Origin: CAZWRV01 sp964636325
Lineage (GTDB): Bacteria > Verrucomicrobiota > Lentisphaeria > Victivallales > GWF2-50-93
Direction of reading: 5' to 3'
Assembly: GCA_964636325.1 (NCBI GenBank)
Contig: CAZWRV010000021.1
Location: 12,583 to 76,582 of the forward strand
DNA: 64,000 nucleotides
Under the pieces are notes generated by a model, which was not told the origin of the DNA, did not search any database, and saw nothing but the letters and a program-made list of their open reading frames with translations. The first letter of the stretch is position 1. Each line of letters starts with the position of its first letter. This document shows, piece after piece, positions 15,785 through 23,637 of the stretch. A program made the translations under genes and the position numbers.

Positions 15785-16825
15785 ATGGCTGAAAAAAGGT
15801 TCAGGATCGTCGTCGCGGGATGCGGCGGGATGTCTTCGGCATGGCTCAAGTATGCGGCAGGCAGGAACGACGTCGAGATCGCCGGGCTCGTCGACATCTC
15901 CGCGGAAAACGCGAACGACAAGAAACAGAAGTTCAACCTCGGCTGCCCCGTGTTCGCGAAAATCGCGGACGCGCTAAGGGAGGCCAGGCCCAACCTCGTG
16001 TTCGACGTCACGGTCCCCGACGCCCACTTCGAAGTCGCTTCGGCAGCCATGAAGCACGGCTGCGACGTGCTCAGCGAGAAGCCAATGGCCGGCAACCTCA
16101 AGGACGCCTACAAGCTCGTCGGCCTCTCCGACAAGACCGGCAGGACATACGCCATCATGCAGAACCGCCGCTACATGAAGAACATAAGATCAATGAACGA
16201 GATCGTCTCGAAGAGGATGATCGGTGACCTCAGCATGGTCTGCGCAGACTTCTTCATCGGCGCGCACTTCGGCGGCTTCAGGGATCTGATGGAATCCCCG
16301 TTGGTGCTGGACATGGCCATACACACCTTCGACCAGGCGCGCTTCATCTCCGGCCTCGGCGCGAAGTCCGCATACTGCCAGGAGTTCAACCTCAAGGGCT
16401 CCTGGTACAGGGGCGACGCCTCCGCAGTCTGCATCTTCGAGATGGACGGCGGAACAATCTTCTGCTACCGCGGCTCCTGGTCGGCCGAAGGCATGAACAC
16501 GACATGGGAGGCCGACTGGAAGTTCTTCGGCACCAACGGAGCCGCGGCCTGGGACGGCAAGGCGTTCCCCACCTATGTGACGATCAAGGATCCTGCACAG
16601 AAATCGTTCATCAGGGAAACCACCCAGCCGGCCGAGCACAGGTCGGAGTGGAACGGGCAGGAAGGGCACAACGGATGCTTCGACGAAATGTTCTCGGCGC
16701 TCATCGAAGGCAGGAAGCCCGAGACCGACTGCCATGACAACATCAAGAGCATGGAGATGGTCTTCAAGGCCATAGAAAGCTCAAGGAAAGGAAAAAAGAT
16801 CCAGATAGTGACACGGCCAAGATAG
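15785..16825 (+). CDS. Gfo/Idh/MocA-family NAD(P)-dependent oxidoreductase
   Basis: The protein has 346 residues. The N-terminal Rossmann fold starts FRIVVAGCGGMSSAW (GxGxxx-type). VPDAHFEVASAAMKHGCDVL is followed by SEKPMAGN, the EKP motif whose Lys is catalytic. The C-terminal alpha/beta domain has DMAIHTFDQARFISG with the conserved DxxxH. No export signal is seen, so it is a cytoplasmic dehydrogenase acting on a sugar, inositol or derivative. Such genes are numerous in PVC genomes. No specific substrate can be stated. Confidence 0.9.
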   Translation: MAEKRFRIVVAGCGGMSSAWLKYAAGRNDVEIAGLVDISAENANDKKQKFNLGCPVFAKIADALREARPNLVFDVTVPDAHFEVASAAMKHGCDVLSEKPMAGNLKDAYKLVGLSDKTGRTYAIMQNRRYMKNIRSMNEIVSKRMIGDLSMVCADFFIGAHFGGFRDLMESPLVLDMAIHTFDQARFISGLGAKSAYCQEFNLKGSWYRGDASAVCIFEMDGGTIFCYRGSWSAEGMNTTWEADWKFFGTNGAAAWDGKAFPTYVTIKDPAQKSFIRETTQPAEHRSEWNGQEGHNGCFDEMFSALIEGRKPETDCHDNIKSMEMVFKAIESSRKGKKIQIVTRPR

Positions 16826-16832
16826 CCCCAGT

Positions 16833-17156
16833 TGGGAAATTGTTCTTCTTCATGCGCTCTACCATCCCAGCGAAGCCGTCCTCGGCGTAGGTCCGCTCGC
16901 TGTTCGAATTGATCCCGATGAACGCCACACCCTTGCCCTTGAACTTCTCGACGGTCCTGCGCGTGATTTCGTCGGATCCGATCACGTAGAGGCAGTGGTT
17001 GCATGTGAAGAAGACAACCTTCCCGGTGAAATCACACGCCTCCACCTCCGGACCGGAAATGCGAGTGCCAAGGTTTCCATCCCTCAGCGGATCGTCCGCA
17101 AAGAAAAGAAGCTTGATTCCTGTTGTATAACCGGTATGATAGGCGACGGAATTCAA
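16833..17156 (-). pseudogene. Truncated redoxin (AhpC/TSA, thioredoxin-like) gene fragment
   Basis: The leftward frame from 17156 has a redoxin core: FTGKVVFFTCNHC (the C-x-x-C of the family), then KFKGKGVAFIGINSNSE and YAEDGFAGMVERMKKNNFP. Intact members continue for 60 or more residues with a cis-Pro motif and a PDTF/YD-rich segment. Here the similarity stops at about 16833, 8 bases from the stop of the converging Gfo/Idh gene, and the frame then reads antisense through that gene. The N terminus before residue 35 is also unconvincing. It is read as a remnant rather than a working gene. Confidence 0.6.
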
Positions 17157-17185
17157 GACGGAGTTCGCATTACCCGTCTCGGATA

Positions 17186-17259
17186 TATACCCCTTTAGCG
17201 TGAAAACTTACATTAATCTCCGCAATCAAAATGTAAATTTTTCAGCCTAAAGGAGTATA
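17186..17259. repeat. Bare palindrome of the TATACTC terminal-inverted-repeat family
   Basis: TATACCCCTTTAGCGTGAAA with CTTACATT on the left, and AAAATGTAAATTTTTCAGCC with TAAAGGAGTATA on the right, form a 74-bp imperfect palindrome around AATCTCCGCAATC. The termini are those of the element at 4529-4805 without its cargo. Confidence 0.8.
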
Positions 17260-17317
17260 AGATACCGGCAGGCTTCGAGATATCTCGGTGGGTCTCGATA
17301 GATTCCGGACATTTGAA

Positions 17318-17336
17318 GCCCGACACCCGACATCTG
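17318..17336. repeat. Short CCGACACCCGACATC heptamer run before the large secreted protein
   Basis: GCCCGACACCCGACATCTG matches the run inside the following gene at 19546-19585. It sits about 40 bp before the ATG. Confidence 0.55.
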
Positions 17337-17376
17337 TATTCAAAAATCTATAAATTTTTTAATTATGGAGGACAAT

Positions 17377-20300
17377 ATGTCGCGTCGCATTCCGCTTGTT
17401 TCGGCGTTCGTGGTCTCTGCGATGATTGCCGAGTCGATTCTGGCCGGCGGCTGGAACACGCCCGTCCCGCAGGACAAGATTCCGCAGCTCTCGATCCCGA
17501 AAATGTCCAAGCCGCCGGTGATAGACGGAAAAATAGATACGGAGGAATGGCAGGAATCCACTGCAATAAGCGGAATCGGCGGCTGCATGGACGCGGCCCT
17601 AATAGCCAGGCCGACGACATATTTCCTGGCATGGGACGACGAACATCTCTATCTGGCATTCAAAACCTGGGTGAAGCCGGGCTACAAACCGAGCGTGGGC
17701 GGCCGCGAGCCGGGGTCGGCCAGCGCCTTCGACGACGGCGGCGAATTCCATTTCCAGCCGATGGGCAAGAACGTCGCCCAGGGCCGCACTTCAAGCTCAT
17801 ACAAGTTCAACATCAACTGCCTCGGCGTCGACGGCGACTTCAACCGCGTCGCGGTCGGACAGCAGTTCAAGAACTGGCTCCCCGAATTCAAGAGGGCTTT
17901 CCGCCAGACCGAACCGGGATCGGCCCCAAATGGCGGAAGCTGGTGGGAATGCGAAGTCTCAATGACCACCAAGGACTTCGAGCTCAATGGTCCCAACCGC
18001 CCCGGCGACCAGTGGAAGATGATGCTTGGATTCAACCACATGTATTCCGGATGGACGCAGGCGCGCATCGCCGCGATATCAAGCTACTTCGATCCGTGTG
18101 GCTACCCGGTATGCACCCTCGTCGAAAACACCCCGGCCGTCCAGATGTCTATGGACGATCTTCCCGGGCCCATGGATGGCGTAGCGGCCGCCAGGATCAA
18201 GGTCTTCAATCCGACAGCACAACCTGTCCAGGTCAGCATTTCCGCGCTCTACGCCGACACCGAGATCAAGAAGGTCGACAACAAGGATGTCACCAACACC
18301 GTCGAACTCGTGAAGAAGGAGCATATCCTTGCGGTCGGACCGGGCAAAAGCGCCGAATGGTCTATCAGCGAGAACCTGCCGAAGAAGATTGAAAAGCCCA
18401 CCGGGACGATCGAATATCATGTCCAGGCGGGAGGCAAGGACATCTTCCGCTACTTCACGTTCTTCTGCACGCAGTATCCGCCGGACGCCATGGCGCCCGC
18501 ACAGCCGCGCAAGGAGGCCTTCCCGCTGCAGGCCACTCTCAATCCGGCGCGAGACAACCTCTCTTTCGTCGCAGACTCATACTACCTTGACAAGCCCGAG
18601 GACGTGAAGGAAGTCAAATACAAGGTCGTCAAGGACGGCGATTCAAAGCCTATCGCGGAAGGATCGATAGACAAATCCAACACATTCTACTACCGCAGGC
18701 TCATACAGTTCCCTCCGCTCAAGGAGGGGGACTACACCGTCGAGGCCTCCATGGAAATGAAGGACGGAAAGTCGCTCGGTCCCGTCAAGGCCGCCTTCAA
18801 GAAGCTCGACGAGGCGAAGGTCTTCGCCGAATGGTGGGACACCAAGGTCGCCGACACGGAGCGCGTGATCAAGCCGTTCATCCCCATCGTGCTCAAGGAC
18901 GGCGCAGTCTCGGTTTGGGGGCGCACATACAAGCTTGGCCCCCTCGGCCTGCCTGATGAAATCACATCCCAGGGCAGGCCTGTCTCGGCAGGCCCCGCCA
19001 GGATCGTCGCAGTGATAAACGGCAAGGAGGAGGTCATTCCCTTCAAGGAGCCCGTCACGTTCACCGACACCAAGGAATGGCGCGTCTCCTTATCCGGGAA
19101 AGCCAAGGGCGCCGGCCTCGTCTTCGAAACGACGGGCTGCGTCGAGCAGGACGGCCTCGCCAGCGTCGAACTTACATACGCGCCGGAAGGCGGCCCGGTC
19201 AAGCTCGACTCCCTGCGCATCGAGTTCCCGATCTCCGGCGAGTGCGGCGAGTGCCTCCTCTGCCTCGGCTCCGACGGCAACTACGCCTCCCGCTCGACAA
19301 TCCTCCTCCCGCCCGAGAAGCAGGGCGTGCTATGGAACACCCTCGACACCGGCAAGAACGGCTCGCATATGCTGGTAGGATCCTTCTATCCCTGCGTCTG
19401 GATCGGCAACGACCTGCGGGGCCTTCTCTGGTGGGGCGACAGCGACAAGGGCTGGGTGCCCGACGACGCCGTCCCCGCGCACGAAGTCATCCGAGGAAAG
19501 ATTTCAGATTTCAGTGTTCAGGTTTCAGGAGCTGGAATTCAAGAGCCGACACCCGACACCCGACACCCGACATCTGACACCTCTTGTATCGTGCTCCGCA
19601 ACAACATCGTGGCCAAGCAGTTCACCCTGGAGAAGCCGCGGACCATCCTCTTCCATTACATGGCCTCGCCCTTCCGGCCGCTCGTCAAGGGCTGGCGCGC
19701 AAGCATCTGGTCTGCCGACGGTACATTCGAGGGCCCGAACAAGGAGGTCAAGGACGCGGCAGGCAAGAAGATCGTCGACGGCTGGTGCTGGCTCACACCG
19801 CCTTCCGTCAAGCCCGAGGAATGGAGCGCCATGTGGGCCAAGTTCAAGGAGATCGCCGACAAGCGAATCCACGAACTCCAGCCTTTCGACCCGTCCGGCT
19901 CCCGCAACGGGTACGGCTCCACCGTCCACACCTCCCTCCCGCTAATGGGTTACGGCTGGAAAAGCCCCGACGAGAAAGTCACGGGCTATTTCGCCGCCGA
20001 CTGGGAGGGCGACTCCTGGAGCAAGACCGAGCAGGACTACTTCCTGTGGATAGCCGACCGCGCCTTCCGCGAAGGCGGTCTCCGCGAAATCTACTGGGAC
20101 ATATTCTTCCCGGGACGCTTTTCCACGCTCCAGAACGGCCTCGCATACGAACTTCCCGACGGCAGAATCCAGCCCGGATTCAACGGCATGAACATACGCA
20201 GCTTCATGATGCGGATGTATGCGGTAATGGACAGGAACGGCCTCACCCCCGGCTCCCAGGTCTCCCACGCCACCAACGACTACTGCCTCGTCGCGGCGCC

Positions 20301-20913
20301 CTGGATGGACGCCATACTCGACGGCGAATACCACTCCGTCTCCGACGACTCCGGCATGGACTGGGTCGACGGCTACCCGATCGAACGCATGCGCTCCATG
20401 TCCACCTCCGCCAACTTCGGCTCCGTCATCAGCTGGATGAACCTCATGGCTTTCAAGGATCCTGAGAAGGCGAGGATGGCAAACCGCGGCTTCATCGAAT
20501 ATCCGCGCCTCTATGACACTTGGTGCGGCGGCGGCGGATACACAAAGATCCCGCAGCCCGTCCTCGACTGGGGAATCAACGACGAGCACAACATCTACCA
20601 TCCCTTCTGGCGAAACCCCTTCGTCGTATGCGATGACAAGGACATCCTCGTCTCCATGTGGCAGCTCCCCGACCGCGTCACCATGATGGTCTTCAACTAC
20701 AACCGCAAGGAAGCCAAGGACGCCGTGCTCAGGGTCGACCTCGACAAGCTCGGCCTCGTCCCCCAGCTCCAATGGCAGGAGTTCGTCGGTATCCGCGACC
20801 TCGCCAAGGACGAGAAGGAGCCGGATTCCAAGCTCGACTTCCACGGAAGGACGGTCACGGTCCCCGCCCTCAAGCCCCACACCGGCCGCGTCATAGGCGT
20901 CCGGAGGTATTGA
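17377..20913 (+). CDS. Large secreted protein with N-terminal CBM9-like domain and glycoside-hydrolase-like core (DUF6067-type)
   Basis: About 1178 residues. The ATG at 17377 has TGGAGGA 5-6 nt upstream and starts MSRRIPLVSAFVVSAMIAES, a signal peptide ending near LAGG. Residues 40-250 begin KPPVIDGKIDTEEWQES, the signature of family-9-like carbohydrate binding. The middle is beta-sandwich repeats. The last 450 residues (from about GRKSDKGW through KAHTGRVIG-like ends) have many W, D and G residues and resemble the DUF6067/GH123-like class common in PVC genomes. The role is probably extracellular binding or cleavage of polysaccharide, an inference. Anomaly: residues about 708-737 (bases 19499-19585) are an in-frame run of dispersed heptamer DNA translating to QEPTPDTRHPTSDT. 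Confidence 0.8.
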   Translation: MSRRIPLVSAFVVSAMIAESILAGGWNTPVPQDKIPQLSIPKMSKPPVIDGKIDTEEWQESTAISGIGGCMDAALIARPTTYFLAWDDEHLYLAFKTWVKPGYKPSVGGREPGSASAFDDGGEFHFQPMGKNVAQGRTSSSYKFNINCLGVDGDFNRVAVGQQFKNWLPEFKRAFRQTEPGSAPNGGSWWECEVSMTTKDFELNGPNRPGDQWKMMLGFNHMYSGWTQARIAAISSYFDPCGYPVCTLVENTPAVQMSMDDLPGPMDGVAAARIKVFNPTAQPVQVSISALYADTEIKKVDNKDVTNTVELVKKEHILAVGPGKSAEWSISENLPKKIEKPTGTIEYHVQAGGKDIFRYFTFFCTQYPPDAMAPAQPRKEAFPLQATLNPARDNLSFVADSYYLDKPEDVKEVKYKVVKDGDSKPIAEGSIDKSNTFYYRRLIQFPPLKEGDYTVEASMEMKDGKSLGPVKAAFKKLDEAKVFAEWWDTKVADTERVIKPFIPIVLKDGAVSVWGRTYKLGPLGLPDEITSQGRPVSAGPARIVAVINGKEEVIPFKEPVTFTDTKEWRVSLSGKAKGAGLVFETTGCVEQDGLASVELTYAPEGGPVKLDSLRIEFPISGECGECLLCLGSDGNYASRSTILLPPEKQGVLWNTLDTGKNGSHMLVGSFYPCVWIGNDLRGLLWWGDSDKGWVPDDAVPAHEVIRGKISDFSVQVSGAGIQEPTPDTRHPTSDTSCIVLRNNIVAKQFTLEKPRTILFHYMASPFRPLVKGWRASIWSADGTFEGPNKEVKDAAGKKIVDGWCWLTPPSVKPEEWSAMWAKFKEIADKRIHELQPFDPSGSRNGYGSTVHTSLPLMGYGWKSPDEKVTGYFAADWEGDSWSKTEQDYFLWIADRAFREGGLREIYWDIFFPGRFSTLQNGLAYELPDGRIQPGFNGMNIRSFMMRMYAVMDRNGLTPGSQVSHATNDYCLVAAPWMDAILDGEYHSVSDDSGMDWVDGYPIERMRSMSTSANFGSVISWMNLMAFKDPEKARMANRGFIEYPRLYDTWCGGGGYTKIPQPVLDWGINDEHNIYHPFWRNPFVVCDDKDILVSMWQLPDRVTMMVFNYNRKEAKDAVLRVDLDKLGLVPQLQWQEFVGIRDLAKDEKEPDSKLDFHGRTVTVPALKPHTGRVIGVRRY
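19499..19585 (+). repeat. In-frame insertion of dispersed repeat DNA inside a coding sequence
   Basis: ATTTCAGATTTCAGTGTTCA begins the segment and heptamers CCGACAC x3, CCGACATC, TGACACC end it. The same heptamers occur outside genes at 10276-10304 and 17318-17336. Flanking protein (AHEVIRGK before, SCIVLRNNIVAKQFTL after) reads as one continuous domain, so about 29 residues appear to have been inserted without breaking the frame. Confidence 0.75.
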
Positions 20914-21107
20914 AAACCGCTTACACAACTCGGAAAGGGGGATTAGAAAAGAACCTTCAGGATCCCAGATCCGTGGAAAAGGTTGTGGTGGAATACCGCC
21001 CCTGCCATGTTGCACGAGCACACGGCAAGCGCCGCATCTCAAAGCGGATTGAGCAGAGTCCGTCCGAAAGTGTCTGCTCATCCGCAACGCATTCGGGCAA
21101 AGGATAA

Positions 21108-21398
21108 ATGAACTTAACAGGATACGAGCTTATAGAATATGTTGAGCAATCTGCAGATTGCTCCTGGATATTCGCCGTGTTCTCCAAGGTGAATGGTCCT
21201 AATGATGTGGAGCATGTTTTTTCTTTCCGAGACAAAGACAGGACCACATTTGGCTACAAGAAGCTTGAAGGAAATGCGTGGTGGGGGCGCAATGTTCGTA
21301 AATTGGCAAGAAACATTATCGCAAAGAAGAGCTTAAGGCAAGCTCTCTTGTCGGACGATCCGACAATTATAGAGTTATGGAAAAGAACTAGGGCGTGA
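21108..21398 (+). CDS. Small hypothetical protein
   Basis: The protein has 96 residues: MNLTGYELIEYVEQSADCSW at the start and SDDPTIIELWKRTRA at the end. It is charged and mostly helical, with no signal peptide, and I do not recognise a family. Its base composition is more AT-rich than the flanking genes, which fits acquired DNA next to the toxin-antitoxin pair. The ATG at 21108 directly follows a TAA. In the 194 bases before it (20914-21107) an open frame without a start is present, possibly a remnant. I would call the gene plausible rather than proven. Confidence 0.5.
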   Translation: MNLTGYELIEYVEQSADCSWIFAVFSKVNGPNDVEHVFSFRDKDRTTFGYKKLEGNAWWGRNVRKLARNIIAKKSLRQALLSDDPTIIELWKRTRA

Positions 21399-21613
21399 TA
21401 TATAAAAGCTCGAACTGAGCGCTGTATGGCATTTCCCATACCGCAGGATTGTAAAAAACATAAGCGCAAACGTCCCGAGTAAGTCTGAAATTATACGCGT
21501 CCTCAATGTCCTCTGGCATATGAATGTCCTCGAAGTCCTCCATGTCCTCGCGCACTCCGACGGATTTCCCGGCGACAGCTTGACATCCCGGCACGCCCGG
21601 CTATATTGAAGTG

Positions 21614-21631
21614 TTGACCAACTTGACCAAC
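21614..21631. promoter_or_regulatory. Tandem TTGACCAAC repeat before the toxin-antitoxin operon
   Basis: TTGACCAAC occurs twice back to back (21614-21622, 21623-21631), ending 17 bases before the antitoxin ATG. Phd-type antitoxins normally repress their own promoter by binding repeated sites, so this is a candidate operator. The first copy could also serve as a -35 box. Confidence 0.5.
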
Positions 21632-21648
21632 AGGATTGGGGCTGGAAA

Positions 21649-21897
21649 ATGATCACTGTCAACACATACGAGGCCAAGACCAGGCTTTCAGAGCTGCTGC
21701 ACATCGTGTATGAAAAAAATGAGGTCGTCCGCATATGCCGCAACAGGAAGATCATGGCCGAACTCGTCTCTCCGAGAAGATCCAAAGCCAGGAACAATCC
21801 CTTCAAAAGGCATCCGAGGATCATGGGCGTGAAGATCAAATGCGACCTCACCAGGCCTGCGCTTGATCCGGACGATCTTCCGGACCTGATGAGGTGA
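21649..21897 (+). CDS. Antitoxin, Phd/YefM-like
   Basis: The protein has 82 residues: MITVNTYEAKTRLSELLHIV is the typical Phd/YefM fold start, with a Y-x-A-K-x-x-L-S-x-L pattern, followed by EVVRICRNRKIMAELVSP. The C-terminal 30 residues (KCDLTRPALDPDDLPDLMR) are acidic and would cover the toxin. It should bind the operator at 21614-21631 and neutralise the VapC-like toxin encoded immediately downstream (stop at 21895-21897, toxin ATG at 21901). Confidence 0.9.
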   Translation: MITVNTYEAKTRLSELLHIVYEKNEVVRICRNRKIMAELVSPRRSKARNNPFKRHPRIMGVKIKCDLTRPALDPDDLPDLMR

Positions 21898-21900
21898 TTG

Positions 21901-22287
21901 ATGCTGCTCCTCGACACTTGCGCACTTGTATGGCTCGTACAGGATCTTTCGTCATTGGGGGAGGAAGCGAAGACTGCAATCTCCGAAGATCCGGAGAATC
22001 TGCATGTTTCCGCTATTTCTTCTCTGGAAATCACCTTGTTGTCTGAAAAGAAGAGTATAGTACTGCCGACGGAGCCTTTTAAATGGTATTCCGACGCCTT
22101 AAGGCTTCATGGAATAAGAGAGGTCGCGGTCTCCGGTGAAATAGCCTCGCTTTCAGGGAGCCTGCCGCCGATCCACAAGGATCCCTGCGACAGGATCATT
22201 ATCGCCACGGCCTTAACCAAACGCATGCGCATCCTTACGCCGGACAAGATGTTCCGCAAATATAACGGAGCCAAAGTAGTTTGGTGA
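21901..22287 (+). CDS. vapC: VapC-type PIN-domain toxin
   Basis: About 128 residues. LLLDTCALVWLVQD carries the first catalytic Asp, AISSLEITLLSEKKSI the conserved Glu, and HKDPCDRIIIATALTKR the third acidic site, followed by LTPDKMF. PIN-domain toxins cleave RNA, often initiator tRNA or rRNA, with Mg2+. ATG at 21901 is preceded by GAGGTG; a TTG one codon upstream is less likely. It forms a type II toxin-antitoxin pair with the preceding gene. The tRNA-Arg gene 84 bp downstream is a common integration site, which fits a mobile origin. Confidence 0.93.
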   Translation: MLLLDTCALVWLVQDLSSLGEEAKTAISEDPENLHVSAISSLEITLLSEKKSIVLPTEPFKWYSDALRLHGIREVAVSGEIASLSGSLPPIHKDPCDRIIIATALTKRMRILTPDKMFRKYNGAKVVW

Positions 22288-22370
22288 GCTGGGCCTGATG
22301 CAAAAAAGCCTATATCGTTTATGGCTGGCTTGAAGATCCGTCGGCGGCGGATATATTCCCGGCCAGTCGT

Positions 22371-22447
22371 GCGCCCTTAGCTCAACTGGATAGAGCGTCT
22401 GGCTACGGACCAGAAGGTTGGGGGTTCAAATCCCTCAGGGCGTGCCA
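22371..22447 (+). tRNA. tRNA-Arg (anticodon ACG)
   Basis: A clean cloverleaf: acceptor GCGCCCT with AGGGCGT, D stem GCTC/GAGC, anticodon stem TCTGG/CCAGA with loop CTACGGA (anticodon ACG, wobble A likely edited to inosine), variable AGGTT, T stem GGGGG/CCCTC around TTCAAAT. The discriminator is G and CCA is encoded (22445-22447). Confidence 0.96.
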
Positions 22448-22765
22448 GCCTTTCTCCCGATTTATGCCTGTTTCTCCTGAAACTTGAGCCAGTTGCAAAA
22501 GACCAGGCGAGCCGCGCTGGGAGCGCAGGCGCGGCATGAAATTCCGTCCTCCATCGAGTTTCTGATCTACAAAACTGCGAGGTTCGCAGATAGCCTCCTC
22601 TGAAACTTGCCTCAAGTAACGCAGACATTCCTGTCTGCGGCTCGCAGGTAGGAATACCTGCGCTACTTCAAGTTTCACACCGACAAAACTGTCCACCTTG
22701 CCGGACAGGCTAGCACTCTTCTTAAAGTTTTACGCCGGCAGAACTGCGCCCTGCCTCATTTCAAT
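22448..22765. other. Non-coding repeat region between tRNA-Arg and the DeoR gene
   Basis: No gene is seen in these 318 bases. They carry two CTCCTGAAACTTG/CTCCTCTGAAACTTG motifs (22474-22486, 22595-22610) and a full twin-hairpin element (22602-22676). The rest has no identifiable content. An open minus-strand frame across the tRNA is an artefact. Confidence 0.6.
22595..22676 (+). repeat. Twin-hairpin element with complementary loops (copy 1)
   Basis: GCAGACATTCCTGTCTGC (22621-22638) and GCAGGTAGGAATACCTGC (22644-22661) are two hairpins whose loops, ATTCCT and AGGAAT, are complementary. An outer stem GAAACTTG/CAAGTTTC (22602-22609, 22669-22676) closes the unit, and the whole can also fold as one long hairpin. 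CTCCTCTGAAACTTGC precedes it. Further copies are at 35409, 35669, 52785 and 63685, all in this orientation. Confidence 0.9.
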
Positions 22766-22808
22766 AAATGTTAAAATATTACATTGACAATGTAAAAATA
22801 TCACATTT
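22766..22808. promoter_or_regulatory. Long dyad, probable DeoR operator
   Basis: A 43-bp near-palindrome centred on A22787 has a perfect core TTACATTG-A-CAATGTAA (22779-22795). The outer arms AAATGTTAAAATAT and its partial complement ATATCACATTT match at 17 of 21 positions overall. It ends 10 bases before the chosen DeoR start at 22819, the expected place for autoregulation. Confidence 0.7.
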
Positions 22809-22818
22809 ATTAGCCCGC

Positions 22819-23604
22819 ATGAACGAACGGGGAAGACAGCAGAGGATACTCGACCGCCTCGGCCAGAAGGACTCATGCACATACGCCGAGCTGGCCGCCA
22901 TGTTCAAGGTCTCGACCATGACCATAAGGCGGGACGCCGACAGGCTCGAAAGGGACGGAGCAGTGATACGCGTTCCCGGCGGCATCCGCAGGGCGCAGTC
23001 CCCTTCCTATCTGTATGAGACTGCGGTCCATTCCCGCCTCGCCCTCGAACGCCCCGCAAAAATGGCGATCGCCAGGGAGGCCGAGAAGCTTCTAGGCGGT
23101 AAGCAGACCATATTTCTGGACGGCAGCACGACCTGCCTCGAGCTGGCCCGCCTGCTTGCGGCCGGACAGAGCGGACTGACGATCGTGACGAACTCGGCGC
23201 TCGCATGCCTGGAGCTGGGCAAGAGTTCAAACAACACAGTCATCGGAATCGGCGGTCAGTTCGACGCCAACAGCCTGTCGTTCGTAGGGCCGCAGGCCGA
23301 GGACGCCATCCATTCGATGTTCTTCGACGCCGCGTTCGTCGGCACAAAGGGCTTCATTCCTGCCGAGGGAACTTTCGAGTCGACAGTGTCCACGTTCCGC
23401 ATCAAGCAGACCGTTGCAAAAAGATGCGCCATGCTGGCCCTGCTGGTCGACCATACGAAGTTCGGACAGCGCGGCCTGAGCAAGGTTCTGGACATCGGGC
23501 AGATCCACGCGGTCGTTACAGACATGAAAGCCCCGAAGAGCTCGATTGCCCTTTTGAAAAGAAAAGGCGTTGACGTGTCAATCGCGCCTGATGTTGTCGC
23601 ATAA
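22819..23604 (+). CDS. DeoR-family transcriptional regulator
   Basis: About 261 residues. N-terminal winged helix: RGRQQRILDRLGQKDSCTYA, then ELAAMFKVSTMTIRRDADRLE, the DeoR helix-turn-helix signature, and GAVIRVPGGIR. The C-terminal sugar-phosphate-binding domain has IFLDGSTTCLELARLL (D-G-S-T-T), ATNS-like TIVTNS, IGIGGQF and AAFVGTKGF, ending in DHTKFGQ. These match effector binding to a phosphorylated sugar. A start at 22768 would lie inside the operator dyad, so 22819 was preferred. It probably represses the mannoside genes that follow. Confidence 0.92.
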   Translation: MNERGRQQRILDRLGQKDSCTYAELAAMFKVSTMTIRRDADRLERDGAVIRVPGGIRRAQSPSYLYETAVHSRLALERPAKMAIAREAEKLLGGKQTIFLDGSTTCLELARLLAAGQSGLTIVTNSALACLELGKSSNNTVIGIGGQFDANSLSFVGPQAEDAIHSMFFDAAFVGTKGFIPAEGTFESTVSTFRIKQTVAKRCAMLALLVDHTKFGQRGLSKVLDIGQIHAVVTDMKAPKSSIALLKRKGVDVSIAPDVVA

Positions 23605-23637
23605 AAAGGAGGATGCCTGCACAGAACCAAGAGCGAA

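Noticed and set aside
10276..19585. Heptamer runs as a CRISPR array
   Set aside because: The units are 7 bp, in tandem without spacers, and no cas genes are present.
19942..21087. 381-codon minus-strand frame across the end of the large secreted protein
   Set aside because: It lies antisense to the conserved C-terminal part of that gene and has no recognisable domain or start signals.
22377..22628. Open minus-strand frame containing ARPEGFEPPTFWS, resembling annotated small proteins
   Set aside because: This is the known translation artefact of a tRNA gene, here tRNA-Arg at 22371-22447; no gene is supported.
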